Source: Rhizobacter sp. (GTDB lineage Bacteria > Pseudomonadota > Gammaproteobacteria > Burkholderiales > Burkholderiaceae_C). From it: a stretch of 52,323 bases of DNA. Positions within the stretch are counted from its first letter, which is position 1. Each line of letters begins with the position of its first letter. The translations under genes were made by a program, and so were the position numbers. The stretch lies in assembly GCA_025355745.1 (NCBI GenBank), contig JANXZA010000175.1, positions 1-52,323 of the forward strand, read 5' to 3'. This document shows positions 17,710-26,682 of this stretch, in pieces. The notes under the pieces were generated by a model, which saw nothing but the letters and a program-made list of their open reading frames with translations, did not search any database and was not told the origin of the DNA.

Positions 17710-18222
17710 TCAGGTGGCTGATTCAACTCGTGAAGCGCGCACGATCAGCACGTCGTCGAGCGGCACGTCGCCGTGACCGCCCTTGCTGCCGGTCTTGACC
17801 TTCTCGATCGCGTCGACCACGTCATTGCCGGAGACGACCTTGGCGAACACCGCATAGCCCCAGCCCGACGCCGTTTCAGCGGTGAAGTTCAGGAAGGTGT
17901 TGTCGGTGGCGTTGATGAAGAACTGCGAACTCGCCGAGTGCGGCGCCGAGGTGCGCGCCATCGCCAGCGTGTAGCGCTGGTTCTTCACGCCATTGCTGGC
18001 TTCGTTGGTGATCGTTGCGTTGGTGGGCTTTTGCTTCATGCCGGCCTCGAAGCCGCCACCTTGCACCATGAAGCCGGGGATGACGCGGTGGAACACCGTG
18101 CCGTTGTAGTGGCCGGCGTCAACGTACTCGAGAAAGTTTTTCGACGACACCGGCGCGCGCGCCTCGTCGAGTTCGACACGGATCGTTCCCTTGCTGGTTT
18201 CCAGATCGACTTGGGTGCTCAT
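17710..18222 (-). CDS. ppiB: Cytoplasmic peptidyl-prolyl cis-trans isomerase (cyclophilin)
   Basis: A 170-residue single-domain cyclophilin without signal peptide, so cytoplasmic. The active-site blocks are [15 protein letters not shown], the [17 protein letters not shown] segment and a [12 protein letters not shown] strand. It catalyses proline isomerisation in folding proteins. Two starts are possible: ATG 18228 overlaps the ppiA stop as ATGA, whereas ATG 18222, two codons later, has GGAG at an 8-base distance; the latter was chosen. It lies directly after the periplasmic paralogue ppiA and before lpxH, probably one transcript. Confidence 0.95.
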   Translation of the reverse strand: MSTQVDLETSKGTIRVELDEARAPVSSKNFLEYVDAGHYNGTVFHRVIPGFMVQGGGFEAGMKQKPTNATITNEASNGVKNQRYTLAMARTSAPHSASSQFFINATDNTFLNFTAETASGWGYAVFAKVVSGNDVVDAIEKVKTGSKGGHGDVPLDDVLIVRASRVESAT

Positions 18223-18224
18223 GC

Positions 18225-18797
18225 TCATTTCTCCACAGTGGCTTTGTTAATCGTGATCGGGGTCGTCGGCACATCGCCATGCGGCCCCTTGCTGGCGGTG
18301 GGCACGTCGCGGATCTTGTCGACCACGTCCATGCCGGACACCACCTTGGCAAATACCGCGTAGCCGTTGCCGTCGGGCGCGTTGGCCGCGTTCAGGCGCT
18401 CGTTGTCCTTGACGTTGATGAAGAACTGCGAGGTGGCCGAGTTCGGGTCGTTGGTGCGCGCCATCGCCACCGTGCCGCGTGAATTGCTCAGGCCGTTCTT
18501 GCTCTCGAGCGGGATCGGGGCGCGGGTCGCCTTCTCTTTCATGTCGGCCGTCATGCCGCCGCCCTGGATCATGAAGGTCGGGATGACGCGGTGGAACACC
18601 GTGCCGTTGTAGTGGCCGGCGTTGACGTACTGAAGGAAGTTGTCGACCGATTTCGGCGCCTTCGCGGCGTCGAGTTCGATCACGATGTCACCGGCCGACG
18701 TGGCGAGCTTGACCTTCTGCGCCTGGGCACTGAAGCTGGCCGCCAGCGTGAAGGTGAAGGCGGCAGCGGCAGCCCAGCGGGGGAGACTTCGAACCAT
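18225..18797 (-). CDS. ppiA: Periplasmic peptidyl-prolyl cis-trans isomerase (cyclophilin)
   Basis: A 190-residue cyclophilin with a Sec signal peptide ([20 protein letters not shown], cleavage after AQA near residue 28), so the mature enzyme should act in the periplasm. The catalytic region reads [15 protein letters not shown], followed by [17 protein letters not shown] and [16 protein letters not shown]. The start has AGGAA seven bases upstream; a longer in-frame start would hide the signal peptide behind 22 residues. The gene pairs with the cytoplasmic ppiB downstream; the two share about the same core and probably arose by duplication. Confidence 0.95.
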   Translation of the reverse strand: MVRSLPRWAAAAAFTFTLAASFSAQAQKVKLATSAGDIVIELDAAKAPKSVDNFLQYVNAGHYNGTVFHRVIPTFMIQGGGMTADMKEKATRAPIPLESKNGLSNSRGTVAMARTNDPNSATSQFFINVKDNERLNAANAPDGNGYAVFAKVVSGMDVVDKIRDVPTASKGPHGDVPTTPITINKATVEK

Positions 18798-18859
18798 GGA
18801 GATTCCTCGGGGATGGATGGTGAGATGGGTAGCGCGGTGAGCGACGGATGGAGCGTCTG

Positions 18860-19402
18860 TCACTGGGCCGCAGGCGGTGCGCTCGCAACGCGCCGCTTGA
18901 ACAACTCGCGCACGAGTGCAAGCTTCGGCGCAACCGTCACGTTCTTCGGGTCGAGTTGCAGCGCGCGCGCGTACGACTGGCTGGCCAGGGCGGCGTGAAC
19001 ATCGCCGAGGTTCTCGTGCGCTGTCGCGTAGCTCGGGTTGGTGCGCAGCGCCTGCTCCAGCGTGGCGCGGGCCTTGGCGTAGTCGCCGCCGGCGGCGTAC
19101 AAGGTGGCCAGGTTGTTGTACGGCTCTGCCAGGTCGGGGTAGTCTTCGGTAAGCTTCTGGAACTCTTCGATGGCCCGTGCATCGAGCTTGCCGTCGCTGA
19201 GCATCACACCCTTCAGAAAGCGCATCTGCGGGTCTTTCGGGTGGGTGGCGAGGAACTGGTCGGCGCGCTGCATTGCCGCTGTCGTCTGGCCCGCGTAGTG
19301 CAAACGCTGCACGTCGCTCAATTCGTCGGCGCGGGTCACGGCGCCGGCCATCAAGCCGATTAACAGGGCCAGGCCGGCGGGCAGGAAGTGAAGGCGAGGC
19401 AT
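18860..19402 (-). CDS. Secreted TPR protein
   Basis: A 180-residue protein with a signal peptide (LPAGLALLIGLMAGAVTRAD, cleavage near residue 25). The rest is three to four TPR units: ALADQFLATHPKDPQMRFLKG-like, EEFQKLTEDYPDLAEPYNNLATLYAAGGDYAKARATLEQALRTNP split over two units, and a last short ALQLDPKN helix pair. TPRs mediate protein contacts, so a periplasmic scaffold role is likely, but no partner is evident. Genes of this kind often stand between cysS and a cyclophilin gene in Burkholderiales, as here. It is divergent from cysS, and the 261 bases between them hold only short hairpins and a TATACT box (19522-19527) that may be the cysS -10. Confidence 0.88.
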   Translation of the reverse strand: MPRLHFLPAGLALLIGLMAGAVTRADELSDVQRLHYAGQTTAAMQRADQFLATHPKDPQMRFLKGVMLSDGKLDARAIEEFQKLTEDYPDLAEPYNNLATLYAAGGDYAKARATLEQALRTNPSYATAHENLGDVHAALASQSYARALQLDPKNVTVAPKLALVRELFKRRVASAPPAAQ

Positions 19403-19663
19403 GGGCGTCGGGTTGACTTGGAGTCGCGTGGCGGGGTCAAGGGGCGGGTCGGGCGGCGGGACTTGAAGTCGGGCTTGAGCGCGCCGCCGAGTTGCGGGTG
19501 GGCCGCCAAAAAGCGGGCCGCTATACTGATTCGATTGTAGTGCAGGCCCTCGTGTGAACGTCCCGGACACCGGGCCGGCCGGCGTCGCGCCGGCACTGAG
19601 CGCCGCACTGCGCGCAGCCCAATACACGGCTCGCACGCGAGCTTCGACATCTTTTCCCGGCCC

Positions 19664-21046
19664 ATGACTCTTCGCATTCACGACACCCTGTCCAGGGAGC
19701 TTGTCACCTTCACGCCGATCGAGGCGAACCACGTCCGCATGTACGTGTGCGGCATCACCATCTACGACCTGTGCCACGTCGGCCACGCCCGCATGATGGT
19801 TGCGTTCGATTTGATCTTCCGCTGGTTGCAGGTGCTCGGCTACCGTGTGACCTATGTGCGCAACGTGACCGACATCGACGACAAGATCATCCGCCGCGCG
19901 CTCGAGCGCGGCATCCCGATCCGCCAGCTCACCGACGAGATGATCGGCGCGATGCGCGCTGACCTCGGCGCGCTCGGCATCGCCCAGCCCACCCACGAGC
20001 CACGCGCCACCGAGTTCGTGCCGCAGATGCTGGCGATGATCAACACGCTCGAAGACAAGGGCCTGGCCTACCGCACGCCTGCCGGCGATGTGAACTTCGC
20101 GGTGCGCAAGTTTCCCGGCTACGGCAAGTTGTCGGGCAAGTCGATCGACGACTTGCGCGCGGGTGAGCGCATTGCGGTCGCCGACACCAAGCACGACCCG
20201 CTCGATTTCGTGCTCTGGAAGGCGGCCAAGCCCGATGAGCCCGACGATGCGAAGTACCCGTCGATGTACGGCCCGGGCCGGCCCGGCTGGCACATCGAAT
20301 GTTCGGCGATGGCCTGCGCGTTGCTGGGCCCGCAGTTCGACCTGCACGGTGGCGGCGCCGACCTGCAGTTCCCGCACCACGACAACGAGATCGCGCAGAG
20401 CGAAGGCGCCAATGGCGTCGCGCCGGCCATCGTCTGGGCCCACAACGGCCTGCTCAATGTCGACCAGGTGAAGATGTCGAAATCGCTCGGCAACTTCTTC
20501 ACCATCCGCGAGGTGCTGCAGCGCTTCGACGGCGAGACGATCCGCTTCTTCATGCTGCGCACGCACTACCGCAGCGCGTTCAATTTCAGTGATGCCAACC
20601 TCGACGATGCGCGCAACTCGCTGCGCCGTCTGTACACCGCGCTCGACGGGCTTGATGTGCCGGAGGTGGCGATGGGGGCCATCGACTGGCAGCAGCCGCA
20701 GGCGGCCGCATTTCGAAATGCGATGAACGACGACTTCAATACCCCAGTGGCATTCGCGGTGCTGTTCGAGTTGGCGGGCGAAGTGAACCGCACGCGGTCG
20801 CTGGCCAGTGCCGCGTTGTTGAAAGCCCTGGCCGCCACCCTGGCCGTGTTGCAGCAGCCGCCGCGCAGCTATCTGCAAGCGGGCAACGGCCTCGACACAG
20901 GCCTCGTCGCGCAGCGCATCGAAGCCCGATCTGCCGCGAAGGGCGCCCGAGACTTCGCACTCGCCGATCAGATCCGCCAGGAGCTGCGGGCGCAAGGCAT
21001 CGTGCTGCAAGACTCGCCCACCGGCACCACCTGGATGAAAGCCTGA
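19664..21046 (+). CDS. cysS: Cysteine--tRNA ligase
   Basis: A 460-residue class I aminoacyl-tRNA synthetase that charges tRNA-Cys. The zinc/cysteine pocket begins [18 protein letters not shown], with Cys29 and the HVGH version of the HIGH signature (38-41). KMSKS is at residues 270-274. The zinc-binding WHIECSAM and [11 protein letters not shown] blocks are also present. The C-terminal part (from about residue 340) is the anticodon-binding and DALR-like region, ending [20 protein letters not shown]. The stop overlaps the next gene by one base (TGATG). Length is standard for the bacterial enzyme. Confidence 0.98.
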   Translation: MTLRIHDTLSRELVTFTPIEANHVRMYVCGITIYDLCHVGHARMMVAFDLIFRWLQVLGYRVTYVRNVTDIDDKIIRRALERGIPIRQLTDEMIGAMRADLGALGIAQPTHEPRATEFVPQMLAMINTLEDKGLAYRTPAGDVNFAVRKFPGYGKLSGKSIDDLRAGERIAVADTKHDPLDFVLWKAAKPDEPDDAKYPSMYGPGRPGWHIECSAMACALLGPQFDLHGGGADLQFPHHDNEIAQSEGANGVAPAIVWAHNGLLNVDQVKMSKSLGNFFTIREVLQRFDGETIRFFMLRTHYRSAFNFSDANLDDARNSLRRLYTALDGLDVPEVAMGAIDWQQPQAAAFRNAMNDDFNTPVAFAVLFELAGEVNRTRSLASAALLKALAATLAVLQQPPRSYLQAGNGLDTGLVAQRIEARSAAKGARDFALADQIRQELRAQGIVLQDSPTGTTWMKA

Positions 21047-21780
21047 TGGTGTCGCGACCGAAGGCGGCCGAGACCGAGCCTGGCGACACTGCAGGCGTGT
21101 CGGCTGCAAGCACTGCAAGCGCCATCAAGGCCAACGGTGCCAGCGCCGAGATCACGCCCACCTATTGGGACGAAGCCTGCAAGCACCTCGGCAAGCGCGA
21201 CCGCGTGATGCGCAAGCTGATCCCCAAGCTCGGCGAGGGCAGGTTGCGAAGCCGCAGCGATGCCTTCACGACCCTGGCCCGCTCCGTCGTCGGCCAGCAG
21301 ATTTCGGTCAAGGCGGCGCAGGCGGTCTGGGGCCGCTTTGTGGCGCTGATGTCGCCGGCTTCGCAGTGCCTGGCTCCGGCCGCCGTGCTGGCACTCGACG
21401 CCACGGCGATTCGCGCGGCCGGCCTGTCGACCCGCAAGGTCGAGTACCTGCGTGATCTGGCGCTGCACTTCGGGGCGGGTGCGGTGCACGTCGGCCAGTG
21501 GCAGCAGATGGACGACGAGGCCATCATCGACGAACTGGTGGCGATCCGCGGCATCGGCCGCTGGACTGCCGAGATGTTCCTGATCTTCCACCTGATGCGC
21601 CCGAACGTGCTGCCGCTCGACGATGTCGGCCTGTTGAAAGGCATCAGCCTGAACTACTTCAGCGGCGAGCCGGTGTCGCGCGCCGAGGCCCGCGAGGTGG
21701 GTGATGCCTGGGCCCCGTTTCGCTCGGTCGCGACCTGGTACATCTGGCGCAGCCTGGACCCGCTGCCCGTAGACTATTGA
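21046..21780 (+). CDS. DNA-3-methyladenine glycosylase II (AlkA-type HhH-GPD)
   Basis: A 244-residue helix-hairpin-helix glycosylase. An Ala/Ser-rich N-terminal tail of about 35 residues precedes the domain, which starts [24 protein letters not shown]. The family core includes [21 protein letters not shown], the hairpin [17 protein letters not shown] and [11 protein letters not shown], in which Asp193 is the expected catalytic acid. It removes alkylated purines in base excision repair. The ATG shares one base with the cysS stop, so translation is coupled to cysS, and accA follows 38 bases later. There is no N-terminal Ada-like domain. Confidence 0.94.
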   Translation: MVSRPKAAETEPGDTAGVSAASTASAIKANGASAEITPTYWDEACKHLGKRDRVMRKLIPKLGEGRLRSRSDAFTTLARSVVGQQISVKAAQAVWGRFVALMSPASQCLAPAAVLALDATAIRAAGLSTRKVEYLRDLALHFGAGAVHVGQWQQMDDEAIIDELVAIRGIGRWTAEMFLIFHLMRPNVLPLDDVGLLKGISLNYFSGEPVSRAEAREVGDAWAPFRSVATWYIWRSLDPLPVDY

Positions 21781-21818
21781 CACCTTGGCCGCCCGGTAGG
21801 GCTGAAGGAAAATGCTTC

Positions 21819-22790
21819 ATGAGTAAACGACATTTCCTCGAGTTTGAGCAGCCGGTCTGCGACCTCGAGTCGAAGATCGAAGAGTTGCGCTACGTTCAGA
21901 ACGAGTCGGCGGTCGACATCTCCGAAGAGATCGACCGGCTTGCCAAGAAGAGCCTGCAACTCACCAAGGACATCTATTCGAGCCTGTCGCCGTGGCAGGT
22001 GACGCAGATCGCACGGCACGCGCAGCGGCCCTACACGCTCGACTACGTGAACGAGATCTTCACCGACTTTCAGGAGCTGCATGGCGATCGCGCGTTCGCT
22101 GACGACCAGTCGATCGTCGGCGGCCTGGCGCGCTTCAATGGCCAGGCCTGCATGGTGCTGGGCCATCAAAAAGGGCGTGACACCAAAGAGCGCGGGCTGC
22201 GCAACTTCGGCATGTCGCGCCCCGTGGGTTATCGCAAGGCCTTGCGGCTGATGAAGCTGGCCGAGAAGTTCGGCCTGCCGGTGTTCACCTTCGTCGACAC
22301 GCCGGGCGCGTATCCCGGCATCGGTGCGGAAGAACGCGGCCAGTCGGAAGCGATCGGGCGCAACATCTTCGAGATGGCGCAGCTCGAGGTGCCGATCATC
22401 GTCACCATCATCGGCGAAGGCGGCTCCGGCGGCGCCCTGGCCATCAGCGTCGGCGATCAGTTGCTGATGTTGCAGTACTCGATCTATGCCGTGATCTCGC
22501 CCGAGGGTTGCGCCTCCATCTTGTGGAAGACCGCCGACCGCGCACCGGAAGCGGCCGATGCGCTGGGCATCACGGCACACCGCCTGAAGGCGCTCGGGCT
22601 GGTCGACAAGATCGTCAACGAGCCGGTGGGCGGCGCGCACCGCGACACCAAGCAGATGGCTGCGTTTCTGAAGCGCGCGCTGAACGACGCGCTGCGCCAG
22701 GTCAGCGACCTGAAGCCGAAGGAACTGCTGCAGCGGCGCTACGAGCGGCTGCAGTCGTATGGCCGTTTTACTGACACCAAGGATCGGTAG
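21819..22790 (+). CDS. accA: Acetyl-CoA carboxylase carboxyltransferase subunit alpha
   Basis: A 323-residue AccA. The N terminus ([20 protein letters not shown]) is a helical arm, and the crotonase-like domain carries [29 protein letters not shown] and the glycine-rich [16 protein letters not shown] oxyanion segment, then [15 protein letters not shown]. With AccD it transfers the carboxyl group from biotin to acetyl-CoA in fatty-acid synthesis. The ATG at 21819 was chosen because GAAGGAA lies at the right distance and it gives the normal start; an in-frame ATG 42 bases upstream overlaps the glycosylase end. A DUF302 gene follows. Confidence 0.98.
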   Translation: MSKRHFLEFEQPVCDLESKIEELRYVQNESAVDISEEIDRLAKKSLQLTKDIYSSLSPWQVTQIARHAQRPYTLDYVNEIFTDFQELHGDRAFADDQSIVGGLARFNGQACMVLGHQKGRDTKERGLRNFGMSRPVGYRKALRLMKLAEKFGLPVFTFVDTPGAYPGIGAEERGQSEAIGRNIFEMAQLEVPIIVTIIGEGGSGGALAISVGDQLLMLQYSIYAVISPEGCASILWKTADRAPEAADALGITAHRLKALGLVDKIVNEPVGGAHRDTKQMAAFLKRALNDALRQVSDLKPKELLQRRYERLQSYGRFTDTKDR

Positions 22791-22836
22791 ACCGGGTCGG
22801 GTGCCGGGCTGCGTCAGGATGCGAAGGGAACCACTC

Positions 22837-23334
22837 ATGAAGCTTTTTCAGCGCCTGATGGATATGTTGCGGGGCGCGCGTGTCGCGGGTCTCACGCTTG
22901 TTGCGCTCATCGCTCTGATCGGAATCAGCTCGTTCGCCGTGGCGGCCGACGGCCTGGTCGAACTCAAGAGCCCGCACAGCGCCAAGAACACGATGGACCG
23001 CTTTGAAGAAGGCGTGAAGCAGCGCGGCCTGAACATCTTTGCGCGCATCGATCACGCGACCGGCGCCTTGCGGGTCGGCAAGATCCTGCGGCCCACCGAG
23101 GTGCTGATCTTCGGCAACCCGATGGGCGGAACACCGTTGATGGAATGCGCACAGACGGCCGGCATCGATCTGCCGCTCAAGGCGCTGGTCTGGGAAGACG
23201 CGTCCGCGCAGGTCTGGCTTGGCTACAACGACCCGGCCTATCTCGCGCAGCGCCACGGGGCTGCGCAGTGCCCGGCGGTCGAGGGCCTGCGCAAGGCTCT
23301 GGCCAGTCTGGCCGAGGCTGCAATCGCGCGCTGA
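22837..23334 (+). CDS. DUF302 family protein, exported
   Basis: A 165-residue protein with an N-terminal signal or anchor (residues 15-35, VAGLTLVALIALIGISSFAVA) and a DUF302 domain: LVELKSPHSAKNTMDRFEEGVKQRGLNIFARIDH, LRPTEVLIFGNPMGGTPLMECAQTAGIDLPLKALVWED and a closing PAYLAQRHG segment. The family has a conserved small alpha-beta fold of unknown function. The start has AAGGGA about eight bases upstream. It sits between accA and tilS and starts 46 bases after accA; tilS starts three bases after its stop, so it is probably cotranscribed with tilS. Confidence 0.88.
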   Translation: MKLFQRLMDMLRGARVAGLTLVALIALIGISSFAVAADGLVELKSPHSAKNTMDRFEEGVKQRGLNIFARIDHATGALRVGKILRPTEVLIFGNPMGGTPLMECAQTAGIDLPLKALVWEDASAQVWLGYNDPAYLAQRHGAAQCPAVEGLRKALASLAEAAIAR

Positions 23335-23337
23335 GGG

Positions 23338-24714
23338 ATGGTGGCGGCCGACGCCCAACGCGTGGCTGCCCTGCACAGGGCCACTGCCTCGCCAACGGTT
23401 GCTGCGGAACTTGTTTCGCCCACCGTCGCCGTGGCCTACAGCGGCGGGCGCGACTCGACCGCGCTGCTGCACGCCACGCTGGCCGCTGCGGCGCCCTGGC
23501 GCATCGACGTGCTGGCCCTGCACGTTCACCACGGCCTGAGCCCGACCGCTGACGCGTGGCTTGCGCACTGTGCCGATCAGTGCCGGCGCTGGGGCCGGCG
23601 TCATCCGAGGCTGCGCTTCGTTTCGCAACGTTTGACCGGTCGGCCATCGAAGGGCGAGAGCGTCGAAGCCTGGGCGCGCCAGGCCCGCTATCGGGCCTTG
23701 CGCGAGATGGCGCTGGCGCATGGGGCCGACGTGGTGCTGCTGGGCCAGCATCGCCGTGACCAGGCCGAGACGGTGCTGTTGCAGGCCCTGCGCGGCGGCG
23801 GCGTGGCCGGCCTGTCCGGCATGCCGCGCAGCGCCACCCGCGACGGTATCGAGTGGCAGCGGCCGTGGCTTAACCAGCCACGCGAGATCATCGAGGCCTA
23901 CGTTCGGCGGCATCGCCTTAAGCACATAGATGACGAAAGCAATGACGACCCGCGCTTCGCCCGCAACCGCTTGCGGCTGCACGTGTGGCCGGCGCTGACG
24001 AGCGCGTTTGCACACGCCGAAGCCGCGTTGGCCGCGACGGCCGGCTGGGCGCAGGGAGCGGCCGCCGCGTTGCACGAGTTGGCGCAGATCGATCTCGAGC
24101 GCGTCGCCTCGCCGCATGGGCTGCTGGTCGGGCCGTGGCGGATGCTGACCAAGGCGCGCCGCAGCAACGCGCTGCGCGCCTGGCTCAAGGCGCAGTCGGG
24201 CCGGGCGGCAAGTGCCAGCCTGGTGACGCGCCTGCTGGCCGAACTGCCCGCCGCGCGCAGCGCCCGATGGCTGCTCGATGCGGGCGAGCTGCGCCTGCAT
24301 CGGGGCGTGCTGCACCACAGGCCAAACCCCGGCGACGCGCCCGCCGAAGTGCCGCGCGAGACTTCGCTCAGCGTGCGTCGCGCCGGCACGTTCGTCTTGC
24401 CAGGATGGGGTGGCCAACTGGTGGTCAAGCGCGTTGCCGCGAACGGCGTTCCACTGGCATGCCTGGCGGATCTCGAACTGAAGCCGCGCGATGGCGCGGA
24501 GCAGTTCCAGGCCGGCATCGGCCGGCCGCCGCGCAGCCTGAAAAAGCAGTTTCAGAGCGCCGGTGTGTCGGCCTGGGAACGAATTGGCCCGCTGGTCAAT
24601 AGCAGCGGTCAGTTGGTGTTCGTGCCCGGCCTGGGGCTGGATGCGCGCGTCATCGGCGTACCCGGGCAGTCGCTGGTCACCTTGCAATGGGTCGCCGGCG
24701 ACTCGGGCGATTGA
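23338..24714 (+). CDS. tilS: tRNA(Ile)-lysidine synthase
   Basis: A 458-residue N-type PP-loop ATPase. The PP-loop SGGRDS (residues 35-40) follows VAVAY. Other TilS blocks are LHVHHGLSPTADAW, WARQARYRALREMA, LLGQHRRDQAETVLLQALRGGGVAGLSGM, and HIDDESNDDPRFARNRLR, which form the lysine and ATP site. A C-terminal tRNA-binding domain ends in the LKKQFQSAGVSAWER segment. TilS converts C34 of the tRNA-Ile with a CAU anticodon to lysidine so that it reads AUA. It starts three bases after the DUF302 stop. The sequence lacks any sign of disruption. Confidence 0.96.
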   Translation: MVAADAQRVAALHRATASPTVAAELVSPTVAVAYSGGRDSTALLHATLAAAAPWRIDVLALHVHHGLSPTADAWLAHCADQCRRWGRRHPRLRFVSQRLTGRPSKGESVEAWARQARYRALREMALAHGADVVLLGQHRRDQAETVLLQALRGGGVAGLSGMPRSATRDGIEWQRPWLNQPREIIEAYVRRHRLKHIDDESNDDPRFARNRLRLHVWPALTSAFAHAEAALAATAGWAQGAAAALHELAQIDLERVASPHGLLVGPWRMLTKARRSNALRAWLKAQSGRAASASLVTRLLAELPAARSARWLLDAGELRLHRGVLHHRPNPGDAPAEVPRETSLSVRRAGTFVLPGWGGQLVVKRVAANGVPLACLADLELKPRDGAEQFQAGIGRPPRSLKKQFQSAGVSAWERIGPLVNSSGQLVFVPGLGLDARVIGVPGQSLVTLQWVAGDSGD

Positions 24715-24750
24715 GGCCGCAGCGCCCATCCCACGCCGACGCGCGCGACA

Positions 24751-24778
24751 TTGCTGCGCCGCATCACCCCGCTAGAAT
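24751..24778 (+). promoter_or_regulatory. Candidate lysC promoter
   Basis: TTGCTG (24751-24756) and TAGAAT (24773-24778) with a 16-bp spacer. The -10 matches the TAGAAT box seen before the tRNA gene downstream and before clpS. Expected transcript start is near 24785, giving a leader of about 48 bases to lysC. Confidence 0.55.
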
Positions 24779-24832
24779 TCCGGCTCCGCCCGAGCCCGAC
24801 GAACCCGTTCAGTTTGCGACCTGATTCATTCC

Positions 24833-26101
24833 ATGGCACTCATCGTTCACAAGTACGGCGGCACCTCGATGGGCTCGACCGAGCGCATCCGCAGTGTCGC
24901 CAAGCGGGTCGCCAAATGGGCGCGCGCCGGCCACCAGATGGTGGTCGTGCCCTCGGCGATGAGCGGTGAGACGAACCGCCTGCTTGGCATGGCGAAGGAA
25001 CTGTCGCCGGCCGCCACCACGCCTGAGTTGCAGCGCGAGCTCGACATGATTGCCTCGACCGGTGAGCAGGTGTCGGTCGGCCTGCTCGCGATCGCGTTGC
25101 AGGCCGAAGGCATGCAGGCCGTCAGCTACGCCGGCTGGCAAGTGCCGATCCGCACCGATTCCGCCCACACCAAGGCGCGCATCCAGCACATCGATGATGC
25201 CCGCGTGCGCGCCGACCTGGCCGCGGGCAAGGTGGTGGTCATCACCGGCTTCCAGGGCGTTGACGAGCACGGCCACATCACGACCCTGGGGCGTGGTGGT
25301 TCCGACACCTCGGCCGTGGCCGTCGCCGCCGCCATGAAGGCGCACGAGTGCCTGATCTACACCGACGTCGACGGCGTCTACACCACCGACCCGCGCATCG
25401 TCGCCGACGCGCGGCGCCTGACCACCATCAGCTTCGAAGAGATGCTGGAGATGGCGAGCCTGGGCTCGAAGGTGCTGCAGATCCGCTCGGTCGAATTCGC
25501 CGGCAAGTACCGCGTGCCGCTGCGCGTGCTGTCGAGCTTCACGCCGTGGGACATCGACATCGATGCAGAAGCGAAATCCGGCACCCTGATCACCTTTGAG
25601 GAAGACGAAAAAATGGAACAAGCCGTTGTCTCGGGCATCGCCTTCAACCGCGACGAGGCCAAGATCAGCCTGATGGGAGTGACCGACAAGCCGGGCATCG
25701 CGCACCTGATCCTCGGGCCGGTGGCCGAGGCCAACATCGATGTCGACGTGATCATCCAGAACGTCTCGCACGATGGCCGCACCGACTTCTCGTTCACCGT
25801 GCACCGCAACGACTTTCAACGCACGATGGAGTTGCTGCGCGTCAAGGTGCTGCCGGTGACCGGCGCCACCGATCTGATCGGCGACGCGAAGATCTGCAAG
25901 GTCAGCATCGTCGGCATCGGCATGCGCTCCCATGTGGGCGTGGCGAGCCGCATGTTCAGCGTGCTCAGCGACGAAGGCATCAACATCCAGATGATCACGA
26001 CCAGCGAGATCAAGACCAGCGTCGTGATCGACGAGAAGTACATGGAGCTTGCGGTGCGCGCGTTGCACAAAGCCTTCGACCTTGACCAGCCGCCGGGCTG
26101 A
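24833..26101 (+). CDS. lysC: Aspartate kinase
   Basis: A 422-residue aspartokinase that phosphorylates aspartate, the first step to lysine, threonine and methionine. The kinase domain (about 1-240) starts VHKYGGTSMGS with Lys7, followed by VPSAMSGETNRLL, ISTGEQVSVGLL-type segment (IASTGEQVSVGLL) and LGRGGSDTSAVAVAAAM. Two ACT domains form the C-terminal third: around ISLMGVTDKPGIAHLILGPVAEANIDVDVIIQNVS and VSIVGIGMRSHVGVASRMFSVLSDEGINIQMITTSEIK. The second ACT domain binds the feedback inhibitor in this family. It is a monofunctional enzyme, as usual in Burkholderiales, and it is followed by tRNA-Ser. Confidence 0.97.
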   Translation: MALIVHKYGGTSMGSTERIRSVAKRVAKWARAGHQMVVVPSAMSGETNRLLGMAKELSPAATTPELQRELDMIASTGEQVSVGLLAIALQAEGMQAVSYAGWQVPIRTDSAHTKARIQHIDDARVRADLAAGKVVVITGFQGVDEHGHITTLGRGGSDTSAVAVAAAMKAHECLIYTDVDGVYTTDPRIVADARRLTTISFEEMLEMASLGSKVLQIRSVEFAGKYRVPLRVLSSFTPWDIDIDAEAKSGTLITFEEDEKMEQAVVSGIAFNRDEAKISLMGVTDKPGIAHLILGPVAEANIDVDVIIQNVSHDGRTDFSFTVHRNDFQRTMELLRVKVLPVTGATDLIGDAKICKVSIVGIGMRSHVGVASRMFSVLSDEGINIQMITTSEIKTSVVIDEKYMELAVRALHKAFDLDQPPG

Positions 26102-26119
26102 CGGGCGGGCGGTCGAGGT

Positions 26120-26125
26120 TAGAAT
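26120..26125 (+). promoter_or_regulatory. -10 box of the tRNA-Ser gene
   Basis: TAGAAT ends 14 bases before the first base of tRNA-Ser, which puts transcription start about 8 bases before the mature tRNA. The -35 region falls on the lysC stop and is weak (CTGACG). Confidence 0.5.
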
Positions 26126-26139
26126 CCAGGGTGGTTTAC

Positions 26140-26232
26140 GGAGCTGTGACCGAGTGGCCGAAGGTGCTCCCCTGCTAAGGGAGTAAGTGGGCAAAACCTG
26201 CTTCGAGGGTTCGAATCCCTCCGGCTCCGCCA
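26140..26232 (+). tRNA. tRNA-Ser (anticodon GCU)
   Basis: A 93-base class II tRNA. The acceptor stem GGAGCTG pairs with CGGCTCC, followed by G73 and an encoded CCA. The D arm is GTGACCGAGTGGCCGAAGGTG; the anticodon arm CTCCC-CTGCTAA-GGGAG gives GCU, which decodes AGC and AGU; the long variable arm (TAAGTGGGCAAAACCTGCTTC region) and the T arm GAGGG-TTCGAAT-CCCTC follow. The long variable arm and GCU anticodon define it as a serine tRNA. Confidence 0.97.
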
Positions 26233-26248
26233 ACCAAACGAGTTAAAC

Positions 26249-26269
26249 GCCCCTCGCGGGGCCTTTTCT
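26249..26269 (+). terminator. Rho-independent terminator after tRNA-Ser
   Basis: GCCCC-TCGC-GGGGC stem-loop followed by CTTTTCT, 16 bases after the tRNA CCA end. It ends the tRNA transcript. Confidence 0.8.
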
Positions 26270-26315
26270 CATCGCTCAAGACGTTTCGCCGCGAAGCCGC
26301 CTTGCGACCCGCCCA

Positions 26316-26532
26316 TCATGCCGGCGGCATGAAGAATCCCAGATTGCGCTTCGCGAGGTCCCAGTTCGCCAGGTTCGGGAAGATGTCGGCGATCTGCCCG
26401 TCCGACAAGCCGAACCAGCGCGCCAGCGTCGCCCGCAGGTTGATCGACCGAGGTCGCCGGCAGCATGGCGCCGTTTGATACCGCCAGGCAACAACCCGCC
26501 GCGCCGATTACCAACGCGGACATGTCGGTGCC
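26316..26532 (-). pseudogene. Remnant of a DUF1501 protein (C-terminal end, frameshifted)
   Basis: The 450-base gap between tRNA-Ser and the DJ-1 gene has no intact gene but holds this fossil. One frame reads GTDMSALVIGAAGCCLAV and then LPATSVDQPA; after one extra G the reading continues in the next frame as ATLARWFGLSDGQIADIF, then PNLANWDLAKRNLGFF, and stops. DUF1501 proteins (exported, often Tat-dependent, paired with DUF1800 proteins) end in just this way: a GTDHG-like segment, TSVDQYAATLARWFG and FPNL...DLGF. Only about 70 codons remain and nothing upstream resembles the family, so the 5' part is gone. The rest of the gap shows only the tRNA terminator and the leader of the next gene. 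Confidence 0.7.
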
Positions 26533-26682
26533 ATGACCGTTTCACGCCGTTACGGCGAGCCATGCGTCGGCCTCCCTGCACCCACGGCTGCTTCTCTTAC
26601 AAGTCCGCAAGTGCGAGGCGGATGCCGATGAATTGCCGATCACGTTAGCCTGTCGGATTCCGATGCAATCCAAGGAAACGAC

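Noticed and set aside
17601-17726. A longer lpxH starting at TTG 17726
   Set aside because: It would add 42 Ala/Ser-rich residues absent from the family and overlap ppiB; the first ATG at 17600 gives the normal N terminus.
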